A DNA stretch of 41,351 bases from Gammaproteobacteria bacterium. GTDB lineage: Bacteria; Pseudomonadota; Gammaproteobacteria; Pseudomonadales; Azotimanducaceae. This document shows positions 24,344-32,127 of this stretch, piece by piece. The stretch lies in the NCBI GenBank assembly GCA_009839505.1, contig VXPO01000161.1, positions 1 through 41,351 of the forward strand, written 5' to 3'. The notes beneath the pieces are model-generated. The model saw nothing but the letters and a program-made list of their open reading frames with translations, did no database searches and was not told where the DNA came from. Every line of letters starts with the position of its first letter. Position 1 is the stretch's first letter. The position numbers were made by a program, and so were the translations under genes.

Positions 24344-26329
24344 GTGCTGGCGCTGTTCGCCGAAGGCATCGCCGGACGGGTCGTTCACATCAAGTCCACT
24401 GCCGAGTTTCCGGGCGACGCCGGGCCCGCTTTCGGCGCCGGCGACGGCGTCGACGCCCGGCACGACAGCCGCAGCGTGTACCTGCCGGACGCAATCGAGC
24501 ACTTTGCCGACGAGTCGCTCAACGCAGCCCTATACCGCCTCGCGATCCTCGACGAGTTGGGATTCCGCGAGTTCGGTACCTACCGCTTCAACATGGAGAC
24601 CGCGCGACGGCTTATGCCCGGATTGCCGGTCCGGGAGTCGAACGCTCTCGGCTTGCGCGAATCCGATCTGAACCTATTCTTCCACTGTTTCGACCACCCT
24701 ACTCTCGCCCGGATGTTGTTCCGCGTCATCGAAACCGCGCGGATCCAAGCTGCGGTGGCGCGACGCTATCCCGGGACGGGGCGCTACCGCGAAGCCCTGC
24801 GGCAACATGTCGAGGCCCATTGGCAAACGCCCAGTGGAGCGATGTCGGAGGTCGCGAGGCTGCGCGGCGCACTACTCGGCGTGGAATTGGAGTCCCGCCT
24901 GTTGCCGTTTGTCGTCGACGTGCTTGCGCCGGATGCGAGTGTCTACACGTCCGCGAGAGCAACCGTGGCCTGTGTCGATTTCCTCGGTGTCGGCGCCGAT
25001 GCCGTCCCAGACGGCCCACGCGCCACGGACGACGAGACGATGGGGTGGCTGCAGAGGGAGGTGCGTCTCGAGGACTGGGACGAGGAACTCGCCGACCTGG
25101 AAGGAGAGATCGCCGCCATGGAGTTCTCCGAGTTGACCGCCGGCGAAGAGGTCAAGGCCGGCGGCGGCGCGGGCGATGACGGTGAGTTGCGCCAGGTGGA
25201 CATCGATCTCGTCGCCGAAAGGGATCGCCTGAAACGCCGGATCGACATGGAGCGTTCGTCGGTCCGCCGGGCACTCGGCGACGACCGCGGCGATGTGGCC
25301 AGTTTTCGCTACGACGAGTGGGACTACCACAACGGCGTCTATCTGCGTGCCTGGTGCCGACTCTACGAGGAACGGCTGCATGCGGCGGGCGCCAGCGGCG
25401 CGGCCAAGCTCCTCGAGGCCGTGCGTCCCCATGTCCGCGCCGCGCGCAGCCAGTTCGAGCAGGTTCGCCCCATCGGCTATCAGCGGGTCAAGAAGACGCC
25501 GGACGGCGACGAGCTGGACTTGGAGGCCATTGTCGCGGCCCGCGCCGACATCAAGAACGGCACGTCTCCCGACGAACGGGTCTACAGCCGCCGGGAGCGG
25601 CTGCGGCGCGACGTCGGCGCGGCGCTGCTGATCGATCTCTCGGCATCCACTGACGACATCCTGCACGACACCGGCGTCGAACCGACGTCGGACGCTAGCG
25701 CTCCGCGCGCGACCAAGGTTCAGGACATTAGGGACCCGTTCTTCGATGAGGACGAGGACTACGACTTTGCGGCGCGGATGGCCGAGGAGGCCAAGAAGCG
25801 TCGCATCATCGACATCCTTCGCGAGTCGGCCCTGCTGCTCGGTACCGCCCTCGAGAGCCTGGGCGACCGGTACGCCGTGTACGGCTTTTCCGGCTATGGA
25901 CGCGACTGCGTCGAGTTCTTCGTCGCCAAGGAACTCGACGAACCCTTCGACGACCGCGTCCTCGACGCCATCGCCGAGATGAAGCCCAAACGCTCGACCC
26001 GAATGGGGCCAGCGGTGCGCCACGCCACGACCAAGCTCGAAGGCTGCGGCGCGGCGCTCAAGGTGCTGATGATCGTCAGCGACGGCTTCCCCCAGGACCA
26101 CGACTACGGTCCCGACCGGGGCGAGCACGAGTACGGGGTTCAGGACACCGCCCGGGCGCTGATCGAGGCCGAGGCCCGGGGAGTCGAGACGTTCTGCGTG
26201 ACCGTCGACCGGTCAGGCCACGACTACCTGCGGCGCATGTGCCCCGAGGACCGGTACCTGGTGATCGAGGAGACCGCGGAACTTCCCGAAGCCCTGCGCA
26301 AGGCCTATCGGCAGCTCACGCGCACGTAG
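24344..26329 (+). CDS. CbbO/NorD-type VWA-domain protein
   Basis: This is the partner of the CbbQ-like ATPase. The 661-residue product has an N-terminal helical region and a glutamate/aspartate-rich middle (about residues 230-330). A C-terminal von Willebrand factor A domain starts at GAALLIDLSASTDD, whose D-x-S-x-S forms the metal-ion-dependent adhesion site. It continues through YAVYGFSGYGRDCVEF and VLMIVSDGFPQDHDY. GTG 24344 is the first normal start. The same frame continues upstream into the last bases of the ATPase gene as ALADID, which resembles the usual N-terminus, so the true start may be a rare codon there. The TAG stop lies in a family-B repeat. Confidence 0.9.
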   Translation: MLALFAEGIAGRVVHIKSTAEFPGDAGPAFGAGDGVDARHDSRSVYLPDAIEHFADESLNAALYRLAILDELGFREFGTYRFNMETARRLMPGLPVRESNALGLRESDLNLFFHCFDHPTLARMLFRVIETARIQAAVARRYPGTGRYREALRQHVEAHWQTPSGAMSEVARLRGALLGVELESRLLPFVVDVLAPDASVYTSARATVACVDFLGVGADAVPDGPRATDDETMGWLQREVRLEDWDEELADLEGEIAAMEFSELTAGEEVKAGGGAGDDGELRQVDIDLVAERDRLKRRIDMERSSVRRALGDDRGDVASFRYDEWDYHNGVYLRAWCRLYEERLHAAGASGAAKLLEAVRPHVRAARSQFEQVRPIGYQRVKKTPDGDELDLEAIVAARADIKNGTSPDERVYSRRERLRRDVGAALLIDLSASTDDILHDTGVEPTSDASAPRATKVQDIRDPFFDEDEDYDFAARMAEEAKKRRIIDILRESALLLGTALESLGDRYAVYGFSGYGRDCVEFFVAKELDEPFDDRVLDAIAEMKPKRSTRMGPAVRHATTKLEGCGAALKVLMIVSDGFPQDHDYGPDRGEHEYGVQDTARALIEAEARGVETFCVTVDRSGHDYLRRMCPEDRYLVIEETAELPEALRKAYRQLTRT

Positions 26330-26410
26330 GCGCGGCTTTGTCCCCGCCTGCGGCGGGACGTCGGCGATGCTGGGTGCGCAGGGACGGGCGACCACAAGGG
26401 TCGCCCCTAC
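26326..26410. repeat. Family-B REP/BIME-like inverted pair, copy 2
   Basis: GTAGGCGCGGCTTTGTCCCC starts at 26326, and the opposite unit GGGCGACCACAAGGGTCGCC ends in CCTAC at 26410. The left unit supplies the TAG stop of the VWA gene, as a similar GTAGGGGCGACC supplies the cmoA stop. Confidence 0.8.
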
Positions 26411-26436
26411 GGGGTCGTCGTGCTGAGGGTCGTCTA

Positions 26437-26552
26437 GGGACATCCACCCTTGGCGTGATCTGGGACATCCACCCTATACCCACAGGGTGGGTGTCCCCTT
26501 TTCCTCAAAGGGTGGATGTCCCCTTTTTTCTTCGCCAAGGGTGGATGTCCCC
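26437..26552. repeat. Family-A palindromic element, copy e (expanded, five arms)
   Basis: There are two forward arms GGGACATCCACCC (26437-26449, 26462-26474), then GGGTGGGTGTCCCC (26485-26498), then two arms GGGTGGATGTCCCC (26510-26523, 26539-26552). Each of the last two is followed by TTTTTTCTTCGCC. The left flank CGTCTA before the first arm is shared with copies c and d, so the element is wider than its arms. Stem plus T-tract also resembles a Rho-independent terminator. Confidence 0.9.
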
Positions 26553-26564
26553 TTTTTTCTTCGC

Positions 26565-27260
26565 CGGTTGACGGGGTATCCGGGTGACATCGCGGGGGAA
26601 GCCCGCCGGCTGCGGGTCGTCGCGGTCGAGGCGTTGATCGAGGATAGCCCCGGCGCTGCGGATCGGACGTTGAGGAAGGTCGTGCCAGAAGACACTCGTC
26701 TCGTGGCACGGGTTCGCGAAGCTCAAGGCAGGTTCGACGAGGCGGCCGAGGCCTTCGAACGCGCCGAAATGGCCGAGGATGCGCTTCGGGCTTGGCGGAT
26801 GGCCGGACGATGGGAAGAGGCGATCCGGCTGGCGGACGGAACCGAGCGGGCCGATCTTCGGTGGTTGGGCGAGCTACAACTGATGGTAGAGAAGCAACCC
26901 ACGGATCTGGGCGAGCGGCTGACTGCGGGAGAACGGGAAAGACTGCTACGGGTTGTGGGACGAGTGACCCAAGGATAAGCCGAGGATGCTCGCAAGAAGC
27001 TCGTAGACACCGCAACCCGCAACCGCCTCGTCCATGTGAACCGCACCGGCCGCGGGCGACTCCTGAACATCGTCAACGAACGGGCCGACGACGTGTTCCG
27101 CATCCTCTACGCCGAACGGCGGAAAATGCGTTTCCACGCCTCGGAAGCCGCGCCCGTTGACGAAGCAGAGAACGGGGACTGGTTCGCAGCGCCTGTCATT
27201 GCACGGAGACCGGGGTCGGCCGAGGATTCGCGGAGATGCCTTGTGCAAGACGACTGTTGA
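26565..27260 (+). pseudogene. Helicase-associated remnants: TPR-like fragment then DUF4011-like fragment
   Basis: The frame opens inside the family-A element and becomes protein-like at LTGYPGDIAGEARRLRVV. It continues as a helical-repeat stretch (AQGRFDEAAEAFERAEMAED, ALRAWRMAGRWEEAIRLADG) up to TAA 26976-26978. After the stop the same frame continues as ARKKLVDTATRNRLVHVN and LLNIVNERADDVFRIL with MRFH. This matches the N-terminus of DUF4011-type large helicases (which usually read LLDLTxRN). The second piece ends after about 90 residues, where those proteins exceed 1000. I read this as the 3' end of one large gene and the 5' end of the next, both truncated. The first piece starts at the repeat element. 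Confidence 0.6.
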
Positions 27261-28889
27261 GAGTCGCGAGTGGCCGCCATTCCGACGAAGCTCCTTCCCT
27301 CGTGCGAGCTGAGTCCGGCAGCTGGATTCCCTCGGAAACACGCCCGGAAACACGCGCCGGGACTTCAGCGAACTGAGGCTGCAACGCCGGTTCGATCACC
27401 TCGCCGTGCCGGCTGACGAAGACGAAGCCGTCGTCCTCGACGGTGATGTGGAAGGCACCGTGATGCAGCAGCCGGTGGTGCGCGCTGCACAGCAGCACCA
27501 GGTTGTCCAGCCGCGTCTCGCCACCGTCGATCCAGTGCTCGACGTGATGCGCTTCGACATGGCGCTGGTGCGGACAGCCAGGGAACCGGCAGCGGTTGTG
27601 GTCGCGCAGCTTCAAGGCCCGTAACAACCGCGCCGGGACGACGCGCCGTCGGCGTTCGTAGTTCAACAGATTCCCCTGCGCATCCTGGATGAACTCCGTT
27701 AGGTCGGCATCGCAGGCGATCTGGCGGGCGTCCTCTTCGTCGATGCCCCAGTCCGGGTCGACGAAGTAGCGGGCTCCGCTTGTGGTCGGCTGGCTGGCGA
27801 GTTCATTGCGACCGATGGTGAGCACGACCTCGTAGCGCTGGCCGGCACGCCTTTACCGGTGGCCCGGACCGTTCGCCAGGTAGTGCTCCGCCATGTCCAC
27901 CAGCGCGTCGGCGTAGCGTTGTCTCGTGTTGGAGAGTTCGAACACCAACGAGGCCGGGAGGCCGTCCACCTCGGCGTGCAGGTCACCGGTCGCATCCCCG
28001 GTTGCGTAGGCCGTTTCAGCGGAAACATCGCCGGAATCGTCTGCGGTCACGGTGGGTAGGGCCACCACCACCTCGCCCCGGTGTTGGACATTTGCGATTG
28101 CCGCGATTTCTGCGGAAACGTGTGTCTCGCTGCCCGAGCCCGGTTCCGGCACCGTGGGCTCGACGACGGGTTCGGCATCGGCCGGTTCGGCACTGGCCAC
28201 GTCTGCGTCCGCCGCCGCGGCATCGGTATCGCGCTCCCCCGCCAGCAGGGCCCGATAGTGCGCCTCCCGTTCGTCGGTCCGGGCATCGACGATCTTCTGC
28301 AGCGCCTTGATCACGAGCGCGCCCCGCTCGGCGGGCACAGCTGCGGTGACCACCAGCATGCCGTCCTCGTAGTGCCAGCTTAGGCTCCGCCGCTCCTCGC
28401 TGCAGACCCGTTCCCCGTCCTTCCTGTCAACCCGTTCGTAGGTCCGGACCAGGCTCTCCAACTGCGCCGCGCTGCTCCGCCCGGCGATCGCCAGCAACAT
28501 CGCTTCGGTCGCCCGCGTGGCCACCCGGGTGATGGCCCGCACCTTGGAGTAGCTCAGGATCCCGTCGCGGAACGCCGCATCGATGCGCGGCAGCCGTGCC
28601 AGCGCCCGGGCGATGCGGATGCGCTCGCGAGACGCGCAGGGCCCCAGTCCGCAACGGTGGTCGAGCCAGTTGCCGAGATTGCAGTAGCCGAGTTCGTCCC
28701 AGCCGCGCCGCCGGTCCATGGCGGCGATGAGCTTGATGAACCGCCAGTCGGCAAGGTTGATGTGGGCGGCCATGTCCGTGACGGCACAACGCAGCTCGGC
28801 GGGGTCGTCGGGGATGAAGTCGAGTTCCGGGGCTTCTTCGAGGCCGGGTAGTCGGCGTATTGCACGGTTTCTTCGGAGGGTTCGGACAT
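27196..28889 (-). pseudogene. DUF222 / HNH endonuclease (13E12-type), broken
   Basis: The DUF222 region (HINLADWRFIKLIAAMDRRR, CNLGNWLDHRCGLG, ILSYSKVRAITRVATRA) is followed by an acidic Ala/Glu-rich linker. The C-terminal HNH nuclease has CRFPGCPHQRHVEAHHVEHW, GGETRLDNLVLLCSAHHRLL and HHG. Two lesions are visible. An in-frame TAA at 27853-27855 separates NGPGHR from AGQRYEVVLTIGRN. A one-base deletion near 28846 puts MSEPSEETVQYADYP out of frame with LEEAPELDFIPDDPAEL; one extra G would join them as DYPGLEEAPEL. Without the lesions the protein would be about 564 residues. ATG 28889 is the likely original start. A LexA-like box lies 37 bases upstream. Confidence 0.85.
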
Positions 28890-28925
28890 CGTCTTGACCA
28901 TCAATGTGGGGAAGCTCAACAGATG

Positions 28926-28941
28926 CTGTATATATTACCAG
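28926..28941. promoter_or_regulatory. LexA-box-like sequence upstream of the HNH gene
   Basis: CTGTATATATTACCAG matches CTGT-N8-ACAG at seven of eight fixed positions and continues into GTATATAT. It sits in an unusually AT-rich patch (28920-28980), 37 bases before the likely start of the broken HNH gene. It is weaker than the site at 12354-12369. Confidence 0.4.
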
Positions 28942-28949
28942 TATATATG

Positions 28950-29450
28950 TCGTTTGTCATTGTTTTATTTGGGAATTATTGGTTCGGACGTGGGCTTGGC
29001 GCACGCGTCTAGATGTCTGCCGGACGGCGTTTGTTTTCGCCGAGGAGCGTTTTCCACGGGCTGTCCACGGACGCAATCCCCTCAGACAGCAAAGCGGCGG
29101 TGGGCAGGCGGTGGAAAACGCGGGGTCGGACCAATGGGGTTGCGTGATTCACACGACGTAGTGCCAAGCGTCGTCTGCAACAGACGACACAGCGGGACTC
29201 GTTCCGTCTCCTGCCGCCGCTCCGACAGTGAACAGTGAACGGCGCCTGCTTCGCTGACGCCCGTCACTCGATCAAGGCAGATAGCTAGGCCCGCTCCCCG
29301 GTCCCAGTTGCGCCTTCACCACCTTCCACGCATCGTCGACATAGGTCGACCGTCCTTGAGCAGAAGGATGACGTCGAGCGCCAGTTAGGCGGACACCCAC
29401 TCGGTGAGGTCGCCTGTGCCAGTACACGCACGGCCTCGGTTCGCCGGCAA
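28950..29450. other. Gene-free stretch with a hairpin and a possible degraded coding remnant
   Basis: I see no intact gene in these 500 bases. GTCGTCTG-CAA-CAGACGAC (29170-29188) is a perfect 8-bp hairpin without a T-tract. On the minus strand between about 29420 and 29275, broken frames read LALDVILLLKDGRP and then, one base out, VDDAWKVVKAQLGPGSG ending in SYLP and a stop. This looks like the decayed C-terminus of a protein I cannot identify. Confidence 0.4.
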
Positions 29451-29490
29451 GGGCGACCGCGTGCCCTACGGGCGCGTTGTGTGGTCGCCC
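29451..29490. repeat. Degenerate family-B palindrome
   Basis: GGGCGACC (29451-29458) and GGTCGCCC (29483-29490) form an 8-bp inverted repeat around a 24-base loop containing CCCTACGGG. It lies ten bases past the stop of the YccA-type gene and is related to the units at 23471, 26386 and 39329. Confidence 0.55.
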
Positions 29491-29500
29491 GTGCTGCGTA

Positions 29501-30160
29501 TCAGTCGTCGCCGCCGATGCCGAACAGCAGGAGCAGCGACGAGAAGATGTTGTACAGACCGACGTAAATGCCCACCGTGGCGAGGATGTAGTTGGTTTGC
29601 TCGCCCCGGGCCACCGCGCTGGTCTCCCACAGGATCAAGGCGGCGCCGAACAGGATGGCGATGCCGGCCATCACCTGGGCGAACAGCGTCGAGTAGTAGA
29701 AGATCGACACCACCCAGGAGGCCACGATGACAATCGCGCCAACGACGATGAAACCCCAGAGAAAGCTGAAGTCGCGCTTGGTGGCCACCGTGTAGATCGA
29801 CAGCCCCAGGAACGCCACCGCCGTAATCCCCAGCGACTGGGCGACAATGGCGCCGCCGTCGGCGAGGCTCAGGACCGCCCCGAGCAGGGGCGCGAGCGAG
29901 AAGCCGAGGAAACCGGTCAGCGCGAACACCCAGAACAGGCCCCAGGTGCTGTTGGCGGTCTTGTGGACGGCAAACAGCAGCCCGAAGAAGATCAGCAAGG
30001 TGAAGAACCCGAGGTTCGGGACACCGATGGACACCGACACCGTTGCCGTAACGGCACTCCACAACAGCGTCATCGCAAGCAGCGCGTAGGTGTTGCGCAG
30101 CACCTTGTTGATTTCAATCGCCGACGGCGCGCGGGCGGTGATGATTCGGGGTTCTGACAT
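29501..30160 (-). CDS. Bax inhibitor-1/YccA family membrane protein
   Basis: This is an inner-membrane protein of the BI-1/TMBIM family. In E. coli YccA interacts with the FtsH protease, and other members are calcium leak channels. The 219-residue product has about seven hydrophobic helices (LLAMTLLWSAVTATVSVSIG, LGFFTLLIFFGLLFAVHKT, then further segments). The family's late acidic and tyrosine-rich region is visible in WVVSIFYYSTLF and VGIYVGLYNIFSSLLLLFG. ATG 30160 is chosen; ATG 30172 and an upstream TTG at 30193 are alternatives. It diverges from tRNA-Met. Confidence 0.93.
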   Translation of the reverse strand: MSEPRIITARAPSAIEINKVLRNTYALLAMTLLWSAVTATVSVSIGVPNLGFFTLLIFFGLLFAVHKTANSTWGLFWVFALTGFLGFSLAPLLGAVLSLADGGAIVAQSLGITAVAFLGLSIYTVATKRDFSFLWGFIVVGAIVIVASWVVSIFYYSTLFAQVMAGIAILFGAALILWETSAVARGEQTNYILATVGIYVGLYNIFSSLLLLFGIGGDD

Positions 30161-30242
30161 GTCGTGTCTCATCCAGTCTTGGTTGGCGTTCAACCGCTAT
30201 ATAGCTACTCGGCGGGGAGGATTCAAGACTCGCCGAGACGGC

Positions 30243-30271
30243 TTGACAAGCGCCCTGCGCACTTTGAGAAT
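30243..30271 (+). promoter_or_regulatory. Promoter of tRNA-Met
   Basis: A perfect -35 TTGACA (30243-30248) and a 17-base spacer lead to GAGAAT (30266-30271), followed by the GC-rich stretch CGCGCTCCC. That discriminator is typical of stringently controlled stable-RNA promoters. Transcription would start near 30278, about 23 bases before the tRNA. Confidence 0.6.
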
Positions 30272-30300
30272 CGCGCTCCCGGTGGATCCGCCCGTTCCGT

Positions 30301-30377
30301 GGCTGCGTAGCTCAGTCGGTTAGAGCACAGCATTCATAATGCTGGAGTCGTTGGTTCGAGTCCAACCGCAGCTACCA
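30301..30377 (+). tRNA. tRNA-Met (anticodon CAT, elongator)
   Basis: A 77-base cloverleaf with encoded CCA. The acceptor stem is GGCTGCG with CGCAGCT (one G-T pair), the D-arm TAGCTCAGTCGGTTAGAGCA. The anticodon stem-loop is CAGCATTCATAATGCTG, with CAT in the loop. The T-arm is TTGGTTCGAGTCCAA. The 5' half closely resembles E. coli elongator tRNA-Met (GGCTACGTAGCTCAG) rather than tRNA-Ile2 (GGCCCCT...). Its last six bases overlap the stop end of the convergent lipoprotein gene. Confidence 0.95.
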
Positions 30378-32114
30378 AAACTCGTCCGTCGCGCGCGCCG
30401 ACCCGCCCCTCGCCGACGCCGCCCGATCCCGCAGGTCGCCCAGCACCGCGTCGAGCATCTCGAACCCGCAGACCGAATGGACTACGCCGACCACGGGTAC
30501 GGTCCCGAACAGCACCTCGTAGGCATCCGAGTTGCAGGCGTCGTGATGCGTCACGTCGAAGCCGGGCATGAGAAGCTCGGCGAGATCACGGGTGTTCTGC
30601 TCCGGAACCAGGCGGTCGAACGCGGAATGGTAGAGGTGCACGTGGGTGTCGCGCGCCGTCAGCGTCGCCTCGGGATCAAGGATGTTCGTGAAGCTGTTTA
30701 GCTGCAGGGCCGTCTTCAAGTCGTCGTAGCGGCTCTCGCCCTCCAGGAAGCCGGTCACGAATTCATCCACGAACGCGTCGCCGTCGACAACATCAGCGAG
30801 GTCGAGATCGACGTCGACGTACTCGAAAAGGCCCGGAAGGATCCTGTCGCGGACGTAGGGCAGGACCGCCTCGCCCTCCACGTTGCGGCACCAGGGGTCG
30901 CCGTCGCAGCTACCGGCAACGTGCTGCAATGTGCCCCGGAACGTCCTGTAGAGGTCATGGGGAGCGCCCCCGCTGTAGACCTCGCGAACGACAAAACCGG
31001 TATCCCCCACCTGGCTCGCCAACCATCCCGCCATGGCGCTGTGGCCGCCTTGGGAATAGCCGACGATAGACACGTCGACGTCTGCAGCCGCGTCGTGGAA
31101 TTCGTCGTAGTCGCCGTCGAGTACGGCGGCCAGAAGGTCGAGGCCGTTGCCGGCCACCCGGTTCGCCATGAGGTAGGTCTCGGGCTGGTCGGATCCGTTG
31201 TGGTGTGCGGTCGCTCCCCGCCCCCAGTTGTCGGGCGCGACCACCAGGTAACCGTGGCTGGCGATGAGCACCGCGAGCACGTGCCAGGAATCGGTCAGGC
31301 TCAGTGACCCCGGGGTCGATCCGGTTGCGTGTTCGAGCAGCACGACACGGTCCCTGTGCTCGAAGTCTCCGATGCCGGCAATGTCCGGCATGGCTACCAG
31401 GCCTGAGAGCTGCGCCCTGACGCCGCGAGGATCCCGCGACGTGTAGGCGACCCGCTGGGAGACCACGCCGAATTCCGCCGGCCATGCAGCCAGGTTGGGC
31501 CAGCGTTGTTCGGCGAGTTCCGCGACGATGCCAGCCGCCAGCAATCCCAGTACCGGCGAGTCGATTTCATCGAGCACCGCCTCGGTGATGAAGCCCTTGA
31601 ACAATTCGTCCGCGTAAGCCGCCGGCACGGTGACGTGGTCGACGACATCGAGGCTGGAGCGCACGGTACCCGTGGTCGAGTACTCCAATTCGCCACGGTA
31701 GCGCCGACCGTCGGTTGCCGTGGCGTCCAAGGTGATCCGGTAGGACGTGAGCGGGCGCATCGTGCAGGCGAGTTGGTGGCTCACGAGTTCCTGCTCTTCG
31801 CCGCCCAGGTCGGTCACCGAGCGGCGCACCGCCAGTCCTGTGGGTGAGCACGCGCCGGTGTAGCGATACCGCAACCCCGGCCGACCCAGGTGGACGATGT
31901 TCAGGCGCGAGGAGGCCGGATCGATGCTCACGCCGCTGGCCGGGATGGCATCGAACAGGGAGATGGGATCTGGCGGGGGAGGAGGTGGAGGCGGTTCTAT
32001 GGGCGGGCTGCCTCCACCTCCGCCGCCGCCACACCCGCAGGCGAACAAAGCCGCGAGCACCCAAATGGCCGCGGCGTGCCAAGGTGGCGAGGGCCGCGAC
32101 CCCACGCCGAGCAA
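30372..32114 (-). CDS. Lipoprotein alpha/beta hydrolase
   Basis: The 580-residue product has a signal sequence with lipobox (VLAALFAC, Cys acylated) and a low-complexity Gly-then-Pro linker (seven Gly, then eight Pro after a short spacer). A beta-rich region follows, and then an alpha/beta-hydrolase domain. The nucleophile elbow is SIVGYSQGGHSAM, upstream of which lie VVLLEHATGSTPGS and VVAPDNWGRGATAH. The C-terminal FDRLVPEQNT and THHDACNSD may hold the acid and histidine. It is probably a secreted, membrane-tethered esterase. TTG 32114 is used; GTG 32105 is an alternative. It follows the transporter's binding-protein gene by 13 bases, so it probably releases the transported acid from an ester outside the cytoplasm (inference). 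Its TAG stop overlaps tRNA-Met. Confidence 0.87.
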   Translation of the reverse strand: MLGVGSRPSPPWHAAAIWVLAALFACGCGGGGGGGSPPIEPPPPPPPPDPISLFDAIPASGVSIDPASSRLNIVHLGRPGLRYRYTGACSPTGLAVRRSVTDLGGEEQELVSHQLACTMRPLTSYRITLDATATDGRRYRGELEYSTTGTVRSSLDVVDHVTVPAAYADELFKGFITEAVLDEIDSPVLGLLAAGIVAELAEQRWPNLAAWPAEFGVVSQRVAYTSRDPRGVRAQLSGLVAMPDIAGIGDFEHRDRVVLLEHATGSTPGSLSLTDSWHVLAVLIASHGYLVVAPDNWGRGATAHHNGSDQPETYLMANRVAGNGLDLLAAVLDGDYDEFHDAAADVDVSIVGYSQGGHSAMAGWLASQVGDTGFVVREVYSGGAPHDLYRTFRGTLQHVAGSCDGDPWCRNVEGEAVLPYVRDRILPGLFEYVDVDLDLADVVDGDAFVDEFVTGFLEGESRYDDLKTALQLNSFTNILDPEATLTARDTHVHLYHSAFDRLVPEQNTRDLAELLMPGFDVTHHDACNSDAYEVLFGTVPVVGVVHSVCGFEMLDAVLGDLRDRAASARGGSARATDEFW

Positions 32115-32127
32115 GCGCCCTTTCCAG

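Noticed and set aside
26437-26552. Element e considered as a CRISPR array
   Set aside because: Arms alternate in orientation, spacing is irregular, spacers are 10-16 bases and T-rich, and no cas gene is present.
29170-29188. Perfect 8-bp hairpin considered as a terminator
   Set aside because: No T-tract on either strand and no gene ending beside it.
28894-29238. Plus-strand frame starting in the AT-rich patch
   Set aside because: No conserved features, odd composition, and it would start inside the HNH promoter region.
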